64,000 nt of DNA from Pseudomonas sp. Irchel s3b2 (GCF_900187445.1 NZ_FYEB01000001.1:372001-436000), one strand, 5' to 3'. Positions 25,242 to 35,388 are shown, counted from the stretch's first letter. Translations and numbers: made by a program. Notes: generated by a model from the letters alone, not told the origin.

Positions 25242-28200
25242 TAGCCAGCCTCTTTAGAAGGTTCAATGGCGTCATCATCTTGGTCGGCGATTTTGCGCTG
25301 ACCCATGGACGACACGGTGACAAAGAACAATGGGACCCAGAAGATCGCCAGCACAGTGGCCGTGATCATACCGCCAATCACACCGGTACCGATCGCATGC
25401 TGGCTACCCGAACCTGCGCCCGTGGAAATGGCCAGTGGGACCACGCCGAGCACGAACGCGAGCGAAGTCATGATGATCGGTCGCAGACGCATCCGACAGG
25501 CTTCGATCGCGGCATCGCGCAGGCTACGTCCTTGCTCATGCAGTTCCTTGGCGAACTCGACGATCAGAATGGCGTTTTTCGCCGCCAGACCGATAGTGGT
25601 CAACAGCCCCACCTGGAAGTACACGTCGTTGGACAGACCGCGCAGACTGGTCGCCATCAGCGCACCGATAATCCCCAGCGGTACCACCAGCATCACCGCG
25701 ATCGGAATCGACCAGCTTTCATACAGCGCCGCCAGACACAGGAACACCATCAGCAGCGACAAGGCGTACAACGCTGGCGCTTGCGAGCCGGACAGACGTT
25801 CCTCATACGACAGGCCGGTCCAGGAAATACCGACGCCGGCCGGCAGTTTCTTGGCCAGGGCTTCGACTTCGGCCATGGCTTCACCCGTGGAATAACCGGG
25901 TGCCGGGGCACCGAGGATTTCCATCGCTTCCACGCCGTTGTAACGGGCCAGTTTCGGCGAACCGTAGATCCACTCACCCTTGGCGAACGCCGAGAACGGA
26001 ACCATGGTGCCGGCGCTGTTGCGCACGTACCACTTCTTCAGGTCTTCGGGGCTCATGCGCGCACCGGGCAAGCCTTGGATGTAAACCTTCTTCACGCGAC
26101 CGCGGTCGATGAAGTCGTTCACATAGCTGCTGCCCAAGGCAATCGACAGGGTGTTGTTGATGTCGGTGAGGGTCACGCCCAGGGCGCTGGCCTTCTCATC
26201 GTCGATTTCCAGCTGGTATTGCGGCTCGTCGTTCAGGCCGTTAGGACGCACTTGCGACAGAACCTTGCTTTGCGCCGCCATGCCGAGGAACTGGTTACGT
26301 GCCGCCATCAGCTTGTCGTGACCGATACCGGCGCGGTCCTGCAGGAACACGTCGAAACCGGTGGCGTTACCCAATTCCAGTACCGCCGGCGGGGCGAAGG
26401 CAAACACCATCGCATCGCGGAAGGTAAAGAAGTGCTGCTGGGCGCGGGCCGCCAGTTTGAACACGCTGTTGTCGGCGTTACGTTCGTCCCATGGTTTGAG
26501 CATGATGAACGCCATGCCCGAACTCTGGCCACGGCCGGCGAAGTTGAAGCCGGTCACGGTAAACACCGAGGCCACCGCGTCGCCTTCGCCACCCTCCGTG
26601 CTCGGACGCAGCAGGAATTCGCGCATTTCGTCCACGACCACTTGCGTGCGCTGGGAGCTGGAACCGGCCGGGGTCTGCACTTGGGCAAACAGTACGCCCT
26701 GGTCTTCTTCCGGCAGGAACGCCGTTGGAATACGGGTGAACAGCCAGATCATGCCGACCACGATGATCAGGTACGCCAGCAGGTACGGAGCCTTGTGCGC
26801 GAGCATGTTGCCCACACCGCGCTCGTAGCTTTTGACGCCACGATCGAAGCTGCGGTTGAACCAGCCGAAGAAGCCGCGTTTCGGTGTGCCGTGCTCACCC
26901 TTCGGAATCGCTTTGAGCATGGTGGCGCAGAGCGCCGGGGTGAAGATCAACGCTACCAGTACCGACAGGGCCATGGCCGAGACGATGGTGATCGAGAACT
27001 GCTTGTAGATCACACCGGTGGAGCCACTGAAGAACGCCATCGGCAACAGTACCGCCGACAGCACCAGGGCGATACCGACCAGCGCACCCTGGATCTGCCC
27101 CATGGATTTCTTGGTGGCCTCCTTGGGTGACAGGCCTTCTTCGCTCATGACCCGTTCGACGTTTTCCACCACGACGATGGCATCGTCCACCAGCAAACCG
27201 ATGGCCAATACCATACCGAACATGGTCAGGGTGTTGATGCTGAAGCCGAACGCCGCGAGGATCCCGAACGTACCGAGCAATACCACGGGCACGGTCATCG
27301 TGGTGATGACGGTGGCACGGAAGTTTTGCAGGAACAGGAACATCACCAGGAACACCAGTACGATCGCTTCGACCAGGGTTTCAACCACACCCTTGATCGA
27401 CTCGGTCACCACCGGAGTGGTGTCGTACGGGAACACTACTTCCATCCCTTCCGGGAAGAACGGTTTCAGGTCGTCGATGGTTTTGCGCAGGGCTTTCGCC
27501 GTGTCGAGGGCGTTGGCACCGTTGGCCAGTTTTACCGCCAGGCCGGAGGCCGGGGCGCCATTGAACTGGGCGCTGACCGAGTAGTTTTCACCGCCCAGAG
27601 CAACTTCCGCAACGTCGCCGACCCGCACTTGCGAGCCGTCCTTGTTGACCTTCAGCAGGATCGCCTTGAACTGCTCGGCGGTTTGCAGGCGGGTTTTGCC
27701 GATGATCGTAGCGTTCAGTTGCTGGCCGGGCAGGGCAGGCAAGCCGCCGAGCTGACCGGACGAGACCTGGACGTTTTGCGCCGCGATCGCGGTTCTCACG
27801 TCCACCGGGGTCAGGTTGAAGTTGTTCAACTTGGCCGGGTCGAGCCAGATCCGCATCGCGTACTGAGCACCGAAGACCTGGAAGTCACCAACACCGGCGG
27901 TGCGCGAAATCGGGTCTTGCATGTTAGACACGATGTAGTTGGACAGGTCGTCCTTGGTCATGCTGCCGTCGCGCGATACCACGCCGATGACCATCAGGAA
28001 GTTTTTCACCGATTTGGTCACGCGGATGCCCTGTTGCTGCACTTCTTGCGGCAACAGCGGGGTGGCCAGGTTCAGTTTGTTCTGCACTTGGACCTGCGCG
28101 GTATCAGAGCTGGTGCCCTGCTCGAAGGTCGCGGTAATGGTCATGTTGCCATCGGAGTTACTTTCCGACGAGACATAACGCAGGTTGTCGATACCGTTGA

Positions 28201-28405
28201 GCTGTTGCTCGATCACCTGCACCACGGTGTCCTGCACGGTTTGTGCGGACGCGCCTGGGTAGGTCACCGAGATGGCAATGGCCGGAGGCGCAATGCTCGG
28301 GTATTGGTTGATCGGCAGTTTGAGGATCGATAGAGCCCCGACCAGCATGATCACCAGGGCAATCACCCAGGCGAAAATCGGACGGTCGATAAAAAATTTC
28401 GACAT
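25241..28405 (-). CDS. emhB: RND efflux inner-membrane transporter, MexB/TtgB/EmhB type
   Basis: A 1054-residue HAE1-family proton-driven multidrug transporter with 12 membrane helices and two large periplasmic loops. It begins [20 protein letters not shown]. The proton-relay pair lies in [18 protein letters not shown] (about residues 405-422) and a second relay lysine is in [17 protein letters not shown] (about residue 940). It exports hydrophobic compounds, including antibiotics, dyes and solvents. Gene order A-B-C with a divergent TetR repressor and the conserved operator identifies the EmhABC/TtgABC/MexAB-OprM lineage. It lies 3 bp from the adaptor gene. Confidence 0.95.
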   Translation of the reverse strand: MSKFFIDRPIFAWVIALVIMLVGALSILKLPINQYPSIAPPAIAISVTYPGASAQTVQDTVVQVIEQQLNGIDNLRYVSSESNSDGNMTITATFEQGTSSDTAQVQVQNKLNLATPLLPQEVQQQGIRVTKSVKNFLMVIGVVSRDGSMTKDDLSNYIVSNMQDPISRTAGVGDFQVFGAQYAMRIWLDPAKLNNFNLTPVDVRTAIAAQNVQVSSGQLGGLPALPGQQLNATIIGKTRLQTAEQFKAILLKVNKDGSQVRVGDVAEVALGGENYSVSAQFNGAPASGLAVKLANGANALDTAKALRKTIDDLKPFFPEGMEVVFPYDTTPVVTESIKGVVETLVEAIVLVFLVMFLFLQNFRATVITTMTVPVVLLGTFGILAAFGFSINTLTMFGMVLAIGLLVDDAIVVVENVERVMSEEGLSPKEATKKSMGQIQGALVGIALVLSAVLLPMAFFSGSTGVIYKQFSITIVSAMALSVLVALIFTPALCATMLKAIPKGEHGTPKRGFFGWFNRSFDRGVKSYERGVGNMLAHKAPYLLAYLIIVVGMIWLFTRIPTAFLPEEDQGVLFAQVQTPAGSSSQRTQVVVDEMREFLLRPSTEGGEGDAVASVFTVTGFNFAGRGQSSGMAFIMLKPWDERNADNSVFKLAARAQQHFFTFRDAMVFAFAPPAVLELGNATGFDVFLQDRAGIGHDKLMAARNQFLGMAAQSKVLSQVRPNGLNDEPQYQLEIDDEKASALGVTLTDINNTLSIALGSSYVNDFIDRGRVKKVYIQGLPGARMSPEDLKKWYVRNSAGTMVPFSAFAKGEWIYGSPKLARYNGVEAMEILGAPAPGYSTGEAMAEVEALAKKLPAGVGISWTGLSYEERLSGSQAPALYALSLLMVFLCLAALYESWSIPIAVMLVVPLGIIGALMATSLRGLSNDVYFQVGLLTTIGLAAKNAILIVEFAKELHEQGRSLRDAAIEACRMRLRPIIMTSLAFVLGVVPLAISTGAGSGSQHAIGTGVIGGMITATVLAIFWVPLFFVTVSSMGQRKIADQDDDAIEPSKEAG

Positions 28406-28408
28406 GGT

Positions 28409-29566
28409 TTACTCCCCTTTACCGCCGACAGCTGTATTAGCTGCCTGTGCGGGGGCCGGGCTCTTTATGCCAACGTTAGTGGCTTCAGTGGCCTTGACTT
28501 CAACGCCAGGTCTGACGAATTGCAGCCCTTCGGTGATCACGCGATCACCTGCCTTCAGACCGTCTTCAATCAGCCATTGGTTACCGACAGTGCGGCTGGC
28601 CTTGAGCTGACGCAGTTCGACCTTGTTGTCCGGACCGACGACCAGCGCGGTCGGAGAGCCCTTGAGGTCGCGTGTCACGCCTTGTTGCGGGGCCAGAATC
28701 GCCGCGCTGTCCACACCGGCCTGCAACTGAGCGTGAACGAACATACCCGGCAGCAGTGTGTGATCAGGGTTCGGGAACACGGCACGCAGGGTCACGGAGC
28801 CGGTGGTCTGGTCAACCGAAACTTCGGAGAACTCGAGCTTGCCGTCCAGCGTGTACTGGCTGCCGTCCTCGAGAGTCAGCTTGACCGCGGCGGCATTATC
28901 GCCAGCCTTTTGCAGACGACCGCTTTCCAGTTCGCGGCGTAGCTCAAGCAGCTCTACTGAAGACTGGGTGACGTCGACGTAGATCGGATCCAGTTGCTGA
29001 ATGACTGCCATGGCGTCGGACTGGCCGCTGCTGACCAGCGCGCCTTCGGTCACCGACGAACGGCCGATGCGACCGGAGATCGGTGCGTAGACCTTGGTGT
29101 AACGCACATTGATCTGGGCGGTCTGCAGGGACGCTTCCGATTGCAGGCGGTTGGCCAGCGCGGTGTCGTATTCCTGACGGCTGACAGCCTGTTCGTCGAC
29201 CAGTTGCTTGTAGCGGTCAGAGATCGACTTGGTCGAACGCAGGTTGGCTTCAGCGCTTTTCAGGGTCGCGTCATAGACCGATGGGTCGATTTGATAGAGC
29301 TGCTGACCAGCCTTGACGTCGCCGCCTTCCTTGAACAGTCGTTTGAGAATGATGCCATTGACCTGTGGGCGAACTTCGGCAATGCGGAACGCACTGGTGC
29401 GCCCTGGAAGTTCGGACGTCAGGGTGAAGGCTTGAGGTTGCAGGGTTACGACGCCGACCTGAGGGGGTGGTGCGGCAGGTGCCGCCTCTTCCTTTTTACA
29501 TCCGCTGAGCAGCGATGCCAGGGCGACGGCAGTAACCAGAGCGGTAACAGCTGGCTTGAATTGCAT
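28409..29566 (-). CDS. emhA: RND efflux periplasmic adaptor, MexA/TtgA/EmhA type
   Basis: A 385-residue membrane-fusion lipoprotein with signal ending LLSGC (Cys at about 23). The typical order is a short beta strand, lipoyl half, alpha hairpin (AEANLRSTKSISDRYKQLVD), second lipoyl half (YTKVYAPISGRIGRSSVTEG), beta-barrel and membrane-proximal domains. It bridges EmhB and EmhC. It is the first gene of the operon; the 267 bp upstream hold the TetR-family operator and divergent promoters. Expression is therefore expected to be de-repressed by effectors of the adjacent regulator. Confidence 0.95.
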   Translation of the reverse strand: MQFKPAVTALVTAVALASLLSGCKKEEAAPAAPPPQVGVVTLQPQAFTLTSELPGRTSAFRIAEVRPQVNGIILKRLFKEGGDVKAGQQLYQIDPSVYDATLKSAEANLRSTKSISDRYKQLVDEQAVSRQEYDTALANRLQSEASLQTAQINVRYTKVYAPISGRIGRSSVTEGALVSSGQSDAMAVIQQLDPIYVDVTQSSVELLELRRELESGRLQKAGDNAAAVKLTLEDGSQYTLDGKLEFSEVSVDQTTGSVTLRAVFPNPDHTLLPGMFVHAQLQAGVDSAAILAPQQGVTRDLKGSPTALVVGPDNKVELRQLKASRTVGNQWLIEDGLKAGDRVITEGLQFVRPGVEVKATEATNVGIKSPAPAQAANTAVGGKGE

Positions 29567-29650
29567 GAAGATCCTCGGTCAGGCGCGCAAATTGCGCACA
29601 AGAAATGTAGAAGGGTAAAAAAATTTTGCCGGGTGGATAAGTAGCTTGCT

Positions 29651-29684
29651 AAGGAATATACTTACGTTCATGGTTGTTTGTAAA
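29651..29684. promoter_or_regulatory. TtgR/EmhR operator in the pump/repressor divergent region
   Basis: On the minus strand the site reads TTTACAAACAACCATGAACG followed by TAAGTATATTCCTT. It agrees almost base for base with the TtgR operator of P. putida as I remember it (one difference: AACG for AATG). Outer half-sites CTTAC and GTAAA are inverted. It covers the likely promoters of both emhA and the repressor gene, so TetR binding would repress both. Confidence 0.82.
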
Positions 29685-29833
29685 GGCCCTTGGCGGTGAC
29701 CCACACGGTTACAAAAGCCGTTCAAAGGTTTGAATTGTAGGCCGCAGACGAAGCCCAAGAGGGCTCGCCCCACTTTTGTTCAGTGGATGTTCAGACATCG
29801 CTGAAGCACACCCTGATTGAGGTTTTTACTGCC

Positions 29834-30466
29834 ATGGTCCGACGTACCAAAGAGGAAGCTCAAGAAACCCGAAGCCAGATACTCGAAGCGGCAGAAAAAG
29901 CCTTTTATGAACGGGGCGTGGCACGCACGACGCTGGCGGATATCGCTACCCTGGCCGGCGTGACTCGCGGGGCCATCTACTGGCATTTCAGCAACAAGGC
30001 GGATCTGGTGCAGGCGATGCTCGATACCTTGCATGAGCCGCTGGATGAATTGGCCAAGGCCAGTGAAAGCGAAGATGAACTCGATCCGCTGGGCTGCATG
30101 CGCAAGCTGCTGATTCATTTGTTTCATCAAGTTGCCCTGGACCCGAAAACCCGACGCATCAACGAGATTCTGTTTCATAAGTGTGAATTCACCGATGAAA
30201 TGTGCGACCTGCGCCAGCAGCGCCGAACGGCCAGTCTCGATTGCAATGTGCGAATCGCTCTGGCCCTGAGTAATGCGGTGAATCGCGGGCAATTGCCGGA
30301 AGACCTCGACACTGCCCGCGCGGCCATCAGCCTGCATGCGTACATCGATGGCACCCTGTATCAGTGGCTATTGGCTCCCGACAGTTTTCAACTGCACACC
30401 GAAGCCGAGCGCTGTGTCGATACAGGGCTGGATATGCTGCGCTTGAGTCCCAGCCTGCGCAATTGA
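29834..30466 (+). CDS. emhR: TetR-family efflux repressor, TtgR/EmhR
   Basis: A 210-residue repressor, the same length as P. putida TtgR and highly similar to it. The N-terminal helix-turn-helix is [20 protein letters not shown] (residues 32-51) and the ligand-binding alpha domain follows ([44 protein letters not shown]). TtgR is released from DNA by flavonoids, chloramphenicol and other pump substrates. ATG 29834 ([13 protein letters not shown]) matches the known N-terminus; the upstream in-frame start at 29783 is rejected. It is divergent from emhABC and covers its own operator. Confidence 0.95.
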   Translation: MVRRTKEEAQETRSQILEAAEKAFYERGVARTTLADIATLAGVTRGAIYWHFSNKADLVQAMLDTLHEPLDELAKASESEDELDPLGCMRKLLIHLFHQVALDPKTRRINEILFHKCEFTDEMCDLRQQRRTASLDCNVRIALALSNAVNRGQLPEDLDTARAAISLHAYIDGTLYQWLLAPDSFQLHTEAERCVDTGLDMLRLSPSLRN

Positions 30467-30687
30467 AACAAAATGCGTAATTGGATCCGATTGTGTCAAG
30501 ACTTGAAGCGGGCAAACGTCTTTATTTCGCTCGCCTTTCTGTAATGGGGTGCTTTTATATACGTACAATCGCCAGGTTGATAGGTAGCGAGCTACGTATT
30601 TTGTAGGGATTTTGTGTCGTGTTTGTGAATGAGTGTGATCACACCCCGAAGGCTCAGGCCGCGGCGGACGCTCCTTATCTTCCATAA
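30467..30687. other. AT-rich intergenic gap after the repressor gene
   Basis: About 220 bp with no open frame of convincing composition. It contains TTGATAGGTAGCGAGCTACG, a possible -35 with an inverted GTAGC/GCTAC, and ends at the terminator at 30688. A short RNA ending at that terminator cannot be excluded from sequence alone, but I see no positive evidence for one. Confidence 0.3.
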
Positions 30688-30723
30688 GCAAAAGCCCCGG
30701 CTCTTTCGAGTCGGGGCTTTTGC
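30688..30723. terminator. Bidirectional Rho-independent terminator
   Basis: Arms GCAAAAGCCCCGGCTC and GAGTCGGGGCTTTTGC with loop TTTC (one G-U pair). A-tract and T-tract on opposite sides let it work for the repressor transcript (plus) and for xenB (minus, stop at 30741). Confidence 0.9.
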
Positions 30724-30740
30724 GTTTCAACGGCGCACGC

Positions 30741-31790
30741 TTACAACGCTGGATAGTCGATATAACCCACCGGACCCTTGCCGTAGAAAAATTCCGGACG
30801 CGCCTCGTTCAACGGCGCATCGGCCTTCAAACGTGCCGGCAGATCCGGGTTGGCAATGAACGGTACACCGAACGCCACCGCGTCAGCCTTGCCGCTGACC
30901 AGCCACTCGTTGGCGCTGTCCTTGGTGAAGCGCTCGTTGGCGATGTACGGGCCGCCGAAGGCTTCTTTCAGTTGTGGGCCGAGGCTGTCGCCGGCTTCTT
31001 TCTCGCGCGAGCAAATGAAGGCGATGCCGCGTTTGCCCAATTCGCGAGCGACGTAGGTGAAGGTCTCGGACAGGTTGTCGTCGCCCATGTCATGGAGGTC
31101 GGCACGCGGTGACAGGTGCACACCCACGCGGCCCGCGCCCCAGACTTCGATGGCCGCATCGGTCACTTCCAGCAACAGACGTGCACGGTTTTCCAGGGAG
31201 CCGCCGTAGTTGTCGGTGCGCTGGTTGGTACTGCTTTGCAGGAACTGGTCGAGCAGGTAACCGTTGGCGCCGTGGATTTCCACACCGTCGAAACCGGCCG
31301 CCTTGGCGTTCTCGGCACCCACGCGGTAAGCGTCGATGATGTCGGCGATTTCAGCGGTTTCCAGGGCGCGCGGAGTTGGGAAATCGGCCAATGGGCGAAC
31401 CAGGCTGACATGACCCTTAGGCTGGATGGCGCTCGGCGCGACCGGTGCCTCGCCGTTCAGGTACAAGGGGTGGGAAATCCGACCCACGTGCCACAGTTGC
31501 AGGAAAATTTTGCCGCCAGCGCCGTGGATTGCTTTGGTCACGTTGCTCCAGCCGCGCACCTGATCGTTGGACCAGATGCCGGGAGTGTCCGGGTAGCCCA
31601 CGCCGATTGGTGTCACCGACGTGGCTTCGCTGAGGATCAGGCCGGCGGAGGCGCGTTGCACGTAGTACTCGGCCATCAGCGCGTTCGGTACACGGCCTTC
31701 GTCGGCGCGGCAGCGGGTCAGCGGCGCCATGATGATGCGGTTGGCCAACTCGAGGTCGCCCAGTTTGATCGGATCGAAAATAGTCGTCAT
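30741..31790 (-). CDS. xenB: Old yellow enzyme family alkene/nitro reductase, XenB
   Basis: A 349-residue FMN-dependent TIM-barrel reductase. It begins MTTIFDPIKLGDLELANRII and matches Pseudomonas xenobiotic reductase B closely along its length. Hallmarks are NRIIMAPLTRCRADEGRVP, substrate-binding GVEIHGANGYLLDQFLQSST with the His-x-x-Asn pair, and FGVPFIANPDLP near the end. It reduces activated alkenes and nitro compounds such as nitroglycerin and TNT with NADPH. It precedes an MFS exporter and ArsR gene on the same strand, with 22 bp between xenB and the MFS gene, so all three may share a transcript. Confidence 0.95.
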   Translation of the reverse strand: MTTIFDPIKLGDLELANRIIMAPLTRCRADEGRVPNALMAEYYVQRASAGLILSEATSVTPIGVGYPDTPGIWSNDQVRGWSNVTKAIHGAGGKIFLQLWHVGRISHPLYLNGEAPVAPSAIQPKGHVSLVRPLADFPTPRALETAEIADIIDAYRVGAENAKAAGFDGVEIHGANGYLLDQFLQSSTNQRTDNYGGSLENRARLLLEVTDAAIEVWGAGRVGVHLSPRADLHDMGDDNLSETFTYVARELGKRGIAFICSREKEAGDSLGPQLKEAFGGPYIANERFTKDSANEWLVSGKADAVAFGVPFIANPDLPARLKADAPLNEARPEFFYGKGPVGYIDYPAL

Positions 31791-31812
31791 TTAATACAAC
31801 CCTCGTGAGGTA

Positions 31813-32979
31813 TCAGTTGGTAGCAGGGGCCAGTTCGGGATTACCGCTCTGACGGAAAGTAATCAGGGTCACCAGCAGGGCGAGTACCGCCAGTGCGGCT
31901 GCCGCGAGCGGCACGCTGGTGAGACCGAAGCCGTGGGCAATGACGCTGCCACCGACCCAGGCACCGAGCGCGTTGCCAACGTTGAAAGCGCCGATGTTCA
32001 GGGTCGATACCAGGTTCGGTGCCGCCTTGCCGTAGGTCACAACGTTCACTTGCAGGGCGGGTACAGCGGCGAAGCACGCGGTGGCCCAGAGGAACAAGGT
32101 GATTTCGGTTGGAATCACCGCGACACTGGTCCAGGTCAGTACGGTGGAAACCACGGCCATGGTGATGAACACGCCGATCAGCGTCGCCGCCATGCTTTTG
32201 TCCGCCAGCTTGCCGCCGATGATGTTGCCGACCGTCAGGCCCAGGCCGATGAGCATCAAGGTCCAGGTCACGCCGCGCGGCGAGACTCCGGTGACCTCGC
32301 CCAATAGAGGCGCGACGTAGGTGAACAAGGTGAAGACCGAGGCAGCGAATAATGCGGTCATGCTCAACGACAGCCAGATGCCGGCGCCTTTGAGGGCGCG
32401 CAGTTCGGCGCGCATGTCGAGTTTCTCTTCATCGCGCTTGGCCGGCAGGAAGCGGATCAGGCCGATCAGTGCAATCACACCGATCACGGTCACCGCCCAG
32501 AAGGTCGAACGCCAGCCGGCTTCCTGACCGAGCGCAGTGCCCAGCGGCACGCCGAGGACGTTGGCCAGGGTCAGGCCGGTGAACATCAGGGCCACGGCCG
32601 ACGCACGTTTGTTGGCCGGCACCAGACCTGCCGCCACCACCGAGCCGATGCCGAAGAAGGCGCCGTGACACAGCGCGGTGACCACACGGGCAAACATCAA
32701 AACGTTGTAGTCACTGGCCAGGGCGCAGAGCAGGTTGCCGATGATGAAGATGCCCATCAACGCTACCAATGCGGCCTTGCGCGGCAGTCTGGCGGTGGCC
32801 AGTGCCATGAACGGCGCACCGATGGCCACGCCCAGGGCGTAACCGGTCACCAGCCAGCCGGCGCCGGGGATCGACACACCGAGATCGGCCGCCACTTCGG
32901 GCAACAGGCCCATGATGACGAACTCGGTGGTGCCGATGGCGAAGGCGCTCAAGGCCAGAATGAGTAGCGAGAGGGGCAT
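31813..32979 (-). CDS. MFS transporter, DHA1/arabinose-efflux-like
   Basis: A 388-residue, 12-helix MFS exporter starting MPLSLLILALSAFAIGTTEF. Motifs are GLLPEVAADLGVSIPGAGWL, ALCHGAFFGIGSVVAAGLVP and TWTLMLIGLGLTVGNIIGGK. This group exports sugars, purines or drugs; the substrate cannot be told from sequence. ATG 32979 was chosen over a very long upstream open frame because that extension runs through the ArsR gene region in another frame and has no MFS content. The ArsR gene ends 2 bp upstream, so co-transcription and ArsR control are likely. Confidence 0.9.
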   Translation of the reverse strand: MPLSLLILALSAFAIGTTEFVIMGLLPEVAADLGVSIPGAGWLVTGYALGVAIGAPFMALATARLPRKAALVALMGIFIIGNLLCALASDYNVLMFARVVTALCHGAFFGIGSVVAAGLVPANKRASAVALMFTGLTLANVLGVPLGTALGQEAGWRSTFWAVTVIGVIALIGLIRFLPAKRDEEKLDMRAELRALKGAGIWLSLSMTALFAASVFTLFTYVAPLLGEVTGVSPRGVTWTLMLIGLGLTVGNIIGGKLADKSMAATLIGVFITMAVVSTVLTWTSVAVIPTEITLFLWATACFAAVPALQVNVVTYGKAAPNLVSTLNIGAFNVGNALGAWVGGSVIAHGFGLTSVPLAAAALAVLALLVTLITFRQSGNPELAPATN

Positions 32980-32981
32980 TG

Positions 32982-33302
32982 TCAGTTCCTTGTCGGAGCG
33001 CGGAGCTCCTTGACGATGGCGTCGAGGAACGCCTGAATCACGTCCTCGTTGCGTTTGAAAAAGTGCCATTGACCGGCTTTCTGGCTGCTGATCAGTCCCG
33101 CCCGTTGCAACGTCGCCAAATGGGCGGACACGGTCGACTGCGACAGGCCGCAGCGTTGATCGATCTGTCCGGCGCAAATGCCGTACTCGTGGTTGTGGAT
33201 CTGCTCCGGGAACTGAACCTTGGGGTCTTTCAGCCAGATGAGGATGTCTCGGCGTACTGGGTGTGCCAGCGCTTTTATTATTTCGTCGAGGTCGATGGTC
33301 AT
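32982..33302 (-). CDS. ArsR-family winged-helix repressor
   Basis: A 106-residue regulator: IIKALAHPVRRDILIWLKDP, then the recognition region CGLSQSTVSAHLATLQRAGL and a beta wing SSQKAGQWHFFKRNE. One CAGQIDQRCG cysteine pair is present, but the classical ArsR metal box ELCVCD is missing, so the inducer may not be a metal. It is the first gene of a unit with the MFS exporter, and perhaps xenB. The 154 bp upstream hold several inverted ATATCG elements that may be its operator. Confidence 0.9.
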   Translation of the reverse strand: MTIDLDEIIKALAHPVRRDILIWLKDPKVQFPEQIHNHEYGICAGQIDQRCGLSQSTVSAHLATLQRAGLISSQKAGQWHFFKRNEDVIQAFLDAIVKELRAPTRN

Positions 33303-33328
33303 GGTTTGGGCTCGTGATGAGTAAAACG

Positions 33329-33430
33329 CTATATCGCGATGAGGCGAACTTTAAATCGGTACTTCGCGATATACCAATATGAATTCGATCTGATGACCGC
33401 GTAAATCGGTATATCGGGTTATAACGATAT
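33329..33430. promoter_or_regulatory. Cluster of inverted and direct ATATCG elements, candidate ArsR operator and divergent promoters
   Basis: AATCGGTA occurs at 33354-33361 and 33404-33411. CGATATACC (33367-33375) and GGTATATCG (33408-33416) are reverse complements, and CTATATCGCGAT lies at 33329. The region is clearly more AT-rich than its surroundings. It lies between the ArsR start (33302) and the divergent AcpH-like gene (33457), so both could be under ArsR control. Confidence 0.5.
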
Positions 33431-33456
33431 GGGTGGCGCAGTGCTAAGCTGCGCGC

Positions 33457-34032
33457 ATGAACTATCTCGCACATCTGCACCTCGGTGGCCAGCGCCCCGG
33501 TCAAATGCTCGGCAGTCTGTATGGCGATTTCGTCAAAGGACGACTGCAAGGGCAGTTCGATCCGGAGATCGAGGCGGCCATCCAGTTGCACCGCAGCATT
33601 GACGTGTTTACCGATCGCCATCCGCTGGTGGACATCGCCTTGTCGCGGTTTTCGATCACGCGCAGGCGTTACGCCGGAATCGTGCTCGACGTGTTTTTCG
33701 ACCATTGCCTGGCACGGGACTGGACGCTGTACGCCGACCGGCCACTGGAGCAATTCACCTCGGATGTGTACCGGGTGCTGTCCGCCGAGCCGCAACTGCC
33801 GGAACGCCTGGCGCGGATTGCGCCACACATGATGGCCAATGACTGGTTGGGTTCTTACCGGGAATTCGCGGTGTTGGAGCAGGTGCTTCGGGGGATTTCG
33901 CGCAGGTTGACCCGGCCGGAGGAACTGGCCGCAGCGATGCAGGAGTTGCGGTTGTTGTATGAACCGTTGAGCGAGGATTTTCGGTTGTTCTATCCCGAGT
34001 TGCAGGCATTCTCAGCGACACCGCGAATTTGA
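33457..34032 (+). CDS. acpH: Acyl-carrier-protein phosphodiesterase-like protein (AcpH, DUF479)
   Basis: A 191-residue soluble protein of the DUF479/AcpH group, an HD-related hydrolase that removes 4'-phosphopantetheine from acyl carrier protein. Supporting features are MNYLAHLHLGGQRPGQMLGS, GDFVKGRLQG, HRSIDVFTDRHPLV and DVFFDHCLARDW, whose His/Asp residues are candidate metal ligands. Length matches E. coli AcpH (about 193). It is divergent from the ArsR gene and is the last intact gene before the decay zone at 34.0-35.3 kb. Confidence 0.85.
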   Translation: MNYLAHLHLGGQRPGQMLGSLYGDFVKGRLQGQFDPEIEAAIQLHRSIDVFTDRHPLVDIALSRFSITRRRYAGIVLDVFFDHCLARDWTLYADRPLEQFTSDVYRVLSAEPQLPERLARIAPHMMANDWLGSYREFAVLEQVLRGISRRLTRPEELAAAMQELRLLYEPLSEDFRLFYPELQAFSATPRI

Positions 34033-34122
34033 GCGTGGCTTGCCCGCGATGGGGTCTACGATTGATGGAATCAAAATTATTTTCATCCCGCCCTATCACT
34101 TTTTCATTCGGCACTTAGGCAA

Positions 34123-34320
34123 TTGAGAGGTATTCAGATTCGCCGCGCATTGGCACTGCTGGAAAAGGACGCGATCGCCGAGCTGACCTTTGACATCGCC
34201 GCGATCAGCGTGGCCTGTGCGCTGGGCTGTATAGATTTGCGCGCGGCCAATCCGCAATTGGCTGCGTGGTATTTCGAGGCCAGCCAGCGGCCGTCGATGA
34301 TTGCGACGATGCCGAAGGTC
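34123..34320 (+). pseudogene. Glutathione S-transferase C-terminal fragment
   Basis: The reading frame gives IRRALALLEKD, ELTFDIAAISVACALGCIDL and NPQLAAWYFEASQRPSMIAT, the C-terminal helical domain of a GST. The whole thioredoxin-like N-terminal half is missing, about ten residues appear deleted between CIDLR and AANPQ, and the normal end is replaced by AT-rich sequence. No usable start is visible. A partial REP (34038-34053) precedes it. Confidence 0.7.
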
Positions 34321-34419
34321 GTTATTTACTTTGATATTTTAGTAGGAACAAGAAAGAATTTCGGCCAAAAAATATTAAAGAAGTTCGTCGCTCGCAACAA
34401 ATGTTGATAGGTCTTTCGC

Positions 34420-34700
34420 TTCTGCATCCCCACCCTATGGGACATTCGCGGTAGTGACGATCTGCGACGCGACACTGCGTATCTGGTGATCAGCAATCAT
34501 CGATCCTGGGTAGATATTCCGGTGTTGATCCAGACGCTGAACCGGCGCACGCCATTTTTCAAATTCTTCCTCAAGAAAGAGCTGATCTGGGTACCGTTCC
34601 TGGGGCTGGCATGGTGAACGCTGGATTACCCGTTCATGAAGCGCTACACCGAGGCTTTCCTGGCGAAGTATCCGGAGCTGGCCGGCAAGGATCTGGAAAT
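34420..34700 (+). pseudogene. PlsC-type acyltransferase fragment with internal stop
   Basis: Frame 34438 onward reads WDIRGSDDLRRDTAYLVI, SNHRSWVDIPVL (the HX4D catalytic box), KKELIWVPFLGLAW, then TGA at 34615 where relatives have a second tryptophan (TGG), then TLDYPFMKRYTEAFLAKYP and GKDLEI. Both ends are missing, including the EGTR box. This is a decayed YihG-type 1-acylglycerol-3-phosphate acyltransferase. It stops exactly where the DUF2780 remnant on the other strand begins (34700), suggesting a deletion junction. Confidence 0.78.
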
Positions 34701-35266
34701 CAGATCCAACTGCCGATGCCTGTGTCTGCGCTGATGCCCCAGATCCCGCTCAAGCTTTGCAGCAGCGAACCGCCGACGCCTTGCTGACCGAGGTATTGCA
34801 GGATCACCGGAGCAAACTGGCCGATCATGCCGCCGTCCATGCCCTGGGCTCGTTGTTCAGGTCATTAGTGTCCTTGACGGCGCCCAAGGCGTTGTCCAGC
34901 CCGGCGGCCTTGCCGCTTGACCCGAGCAAACCGGCGAGCGCACCCAATTCACCACCGCCCGACAATTTATCGATCCCCGGCACGCTCTTGGCCAGTTCCG
35001 AATAGTCCGTCGAGCTCAACTGATTCTTCGCCAACCCCAGCATCGCCCCCGTCCCGCCGATCGCTTGTTGCGGTCGTCACGTTCAATTGGCTGAGTGCAC
35101 CGAGCAGATCTGCCGTCTGCGAAGTCGGCACGGCATCGGTCGCCGCGTTGTCGCCCTTCATCCCCGAAATGGCATTGGCCGCGTCACTCAGGCTGAACTG
35201 AGCGAAGACGGGGCTGCCCGCCAGAGTCATGAGTGATGCCAGTGCAATACCGCGTGAAATCTTCAT
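34700..35266 (-). pseudogene. DUF2780-type exported protein, frameshifted
   Basis: The gene starts at 35266 with a clear signal peptide (MKISRGIALASLMTLAGSPV) and FSLSDAANAISGMKG. Near 35060-35080 the frame breaks; the second piece (MLGLAKNQLSSTDYSELAKS, KLSGGGELGALAGLLGSS) is in another frame. A second break near 34850 leads to the third piece (GGMIGQFAPVILQYLGQQ, ending SWI and TGA at 34700). All three pieces in order make one DUF2780 protein, so at least two indels have inactivated it. Confidence 0.8.
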
Positions 35267-35388
35267 CCAGACATCCTCTTATACGATGAACCTCCCCCGA
35301 TTCAGTGGCGATAAAACTGCCGATTTGAATGGCTACGGGTGCTCATGTTCCTCGTACATCCTTCCATTTATTACTGCGTTGTCCGACC

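Noticed and set aside
24890..27130. Open frame of about 746 codons opposite the RND pump and outer-membrane genes
   Set aside because: It crosses the boundary of two strongly conserved genes on the other strand and has a low-complexity His/Arg/Gln-rich translation.
31813..33828. 671-codon reading of the MFS gene with a long N-terminal extension
   Set aside because: The extension overlaps the ArsR gene in a different frame and contains no transporter or fusion domain; ATG 32979 gives a normal 12-helix protein.
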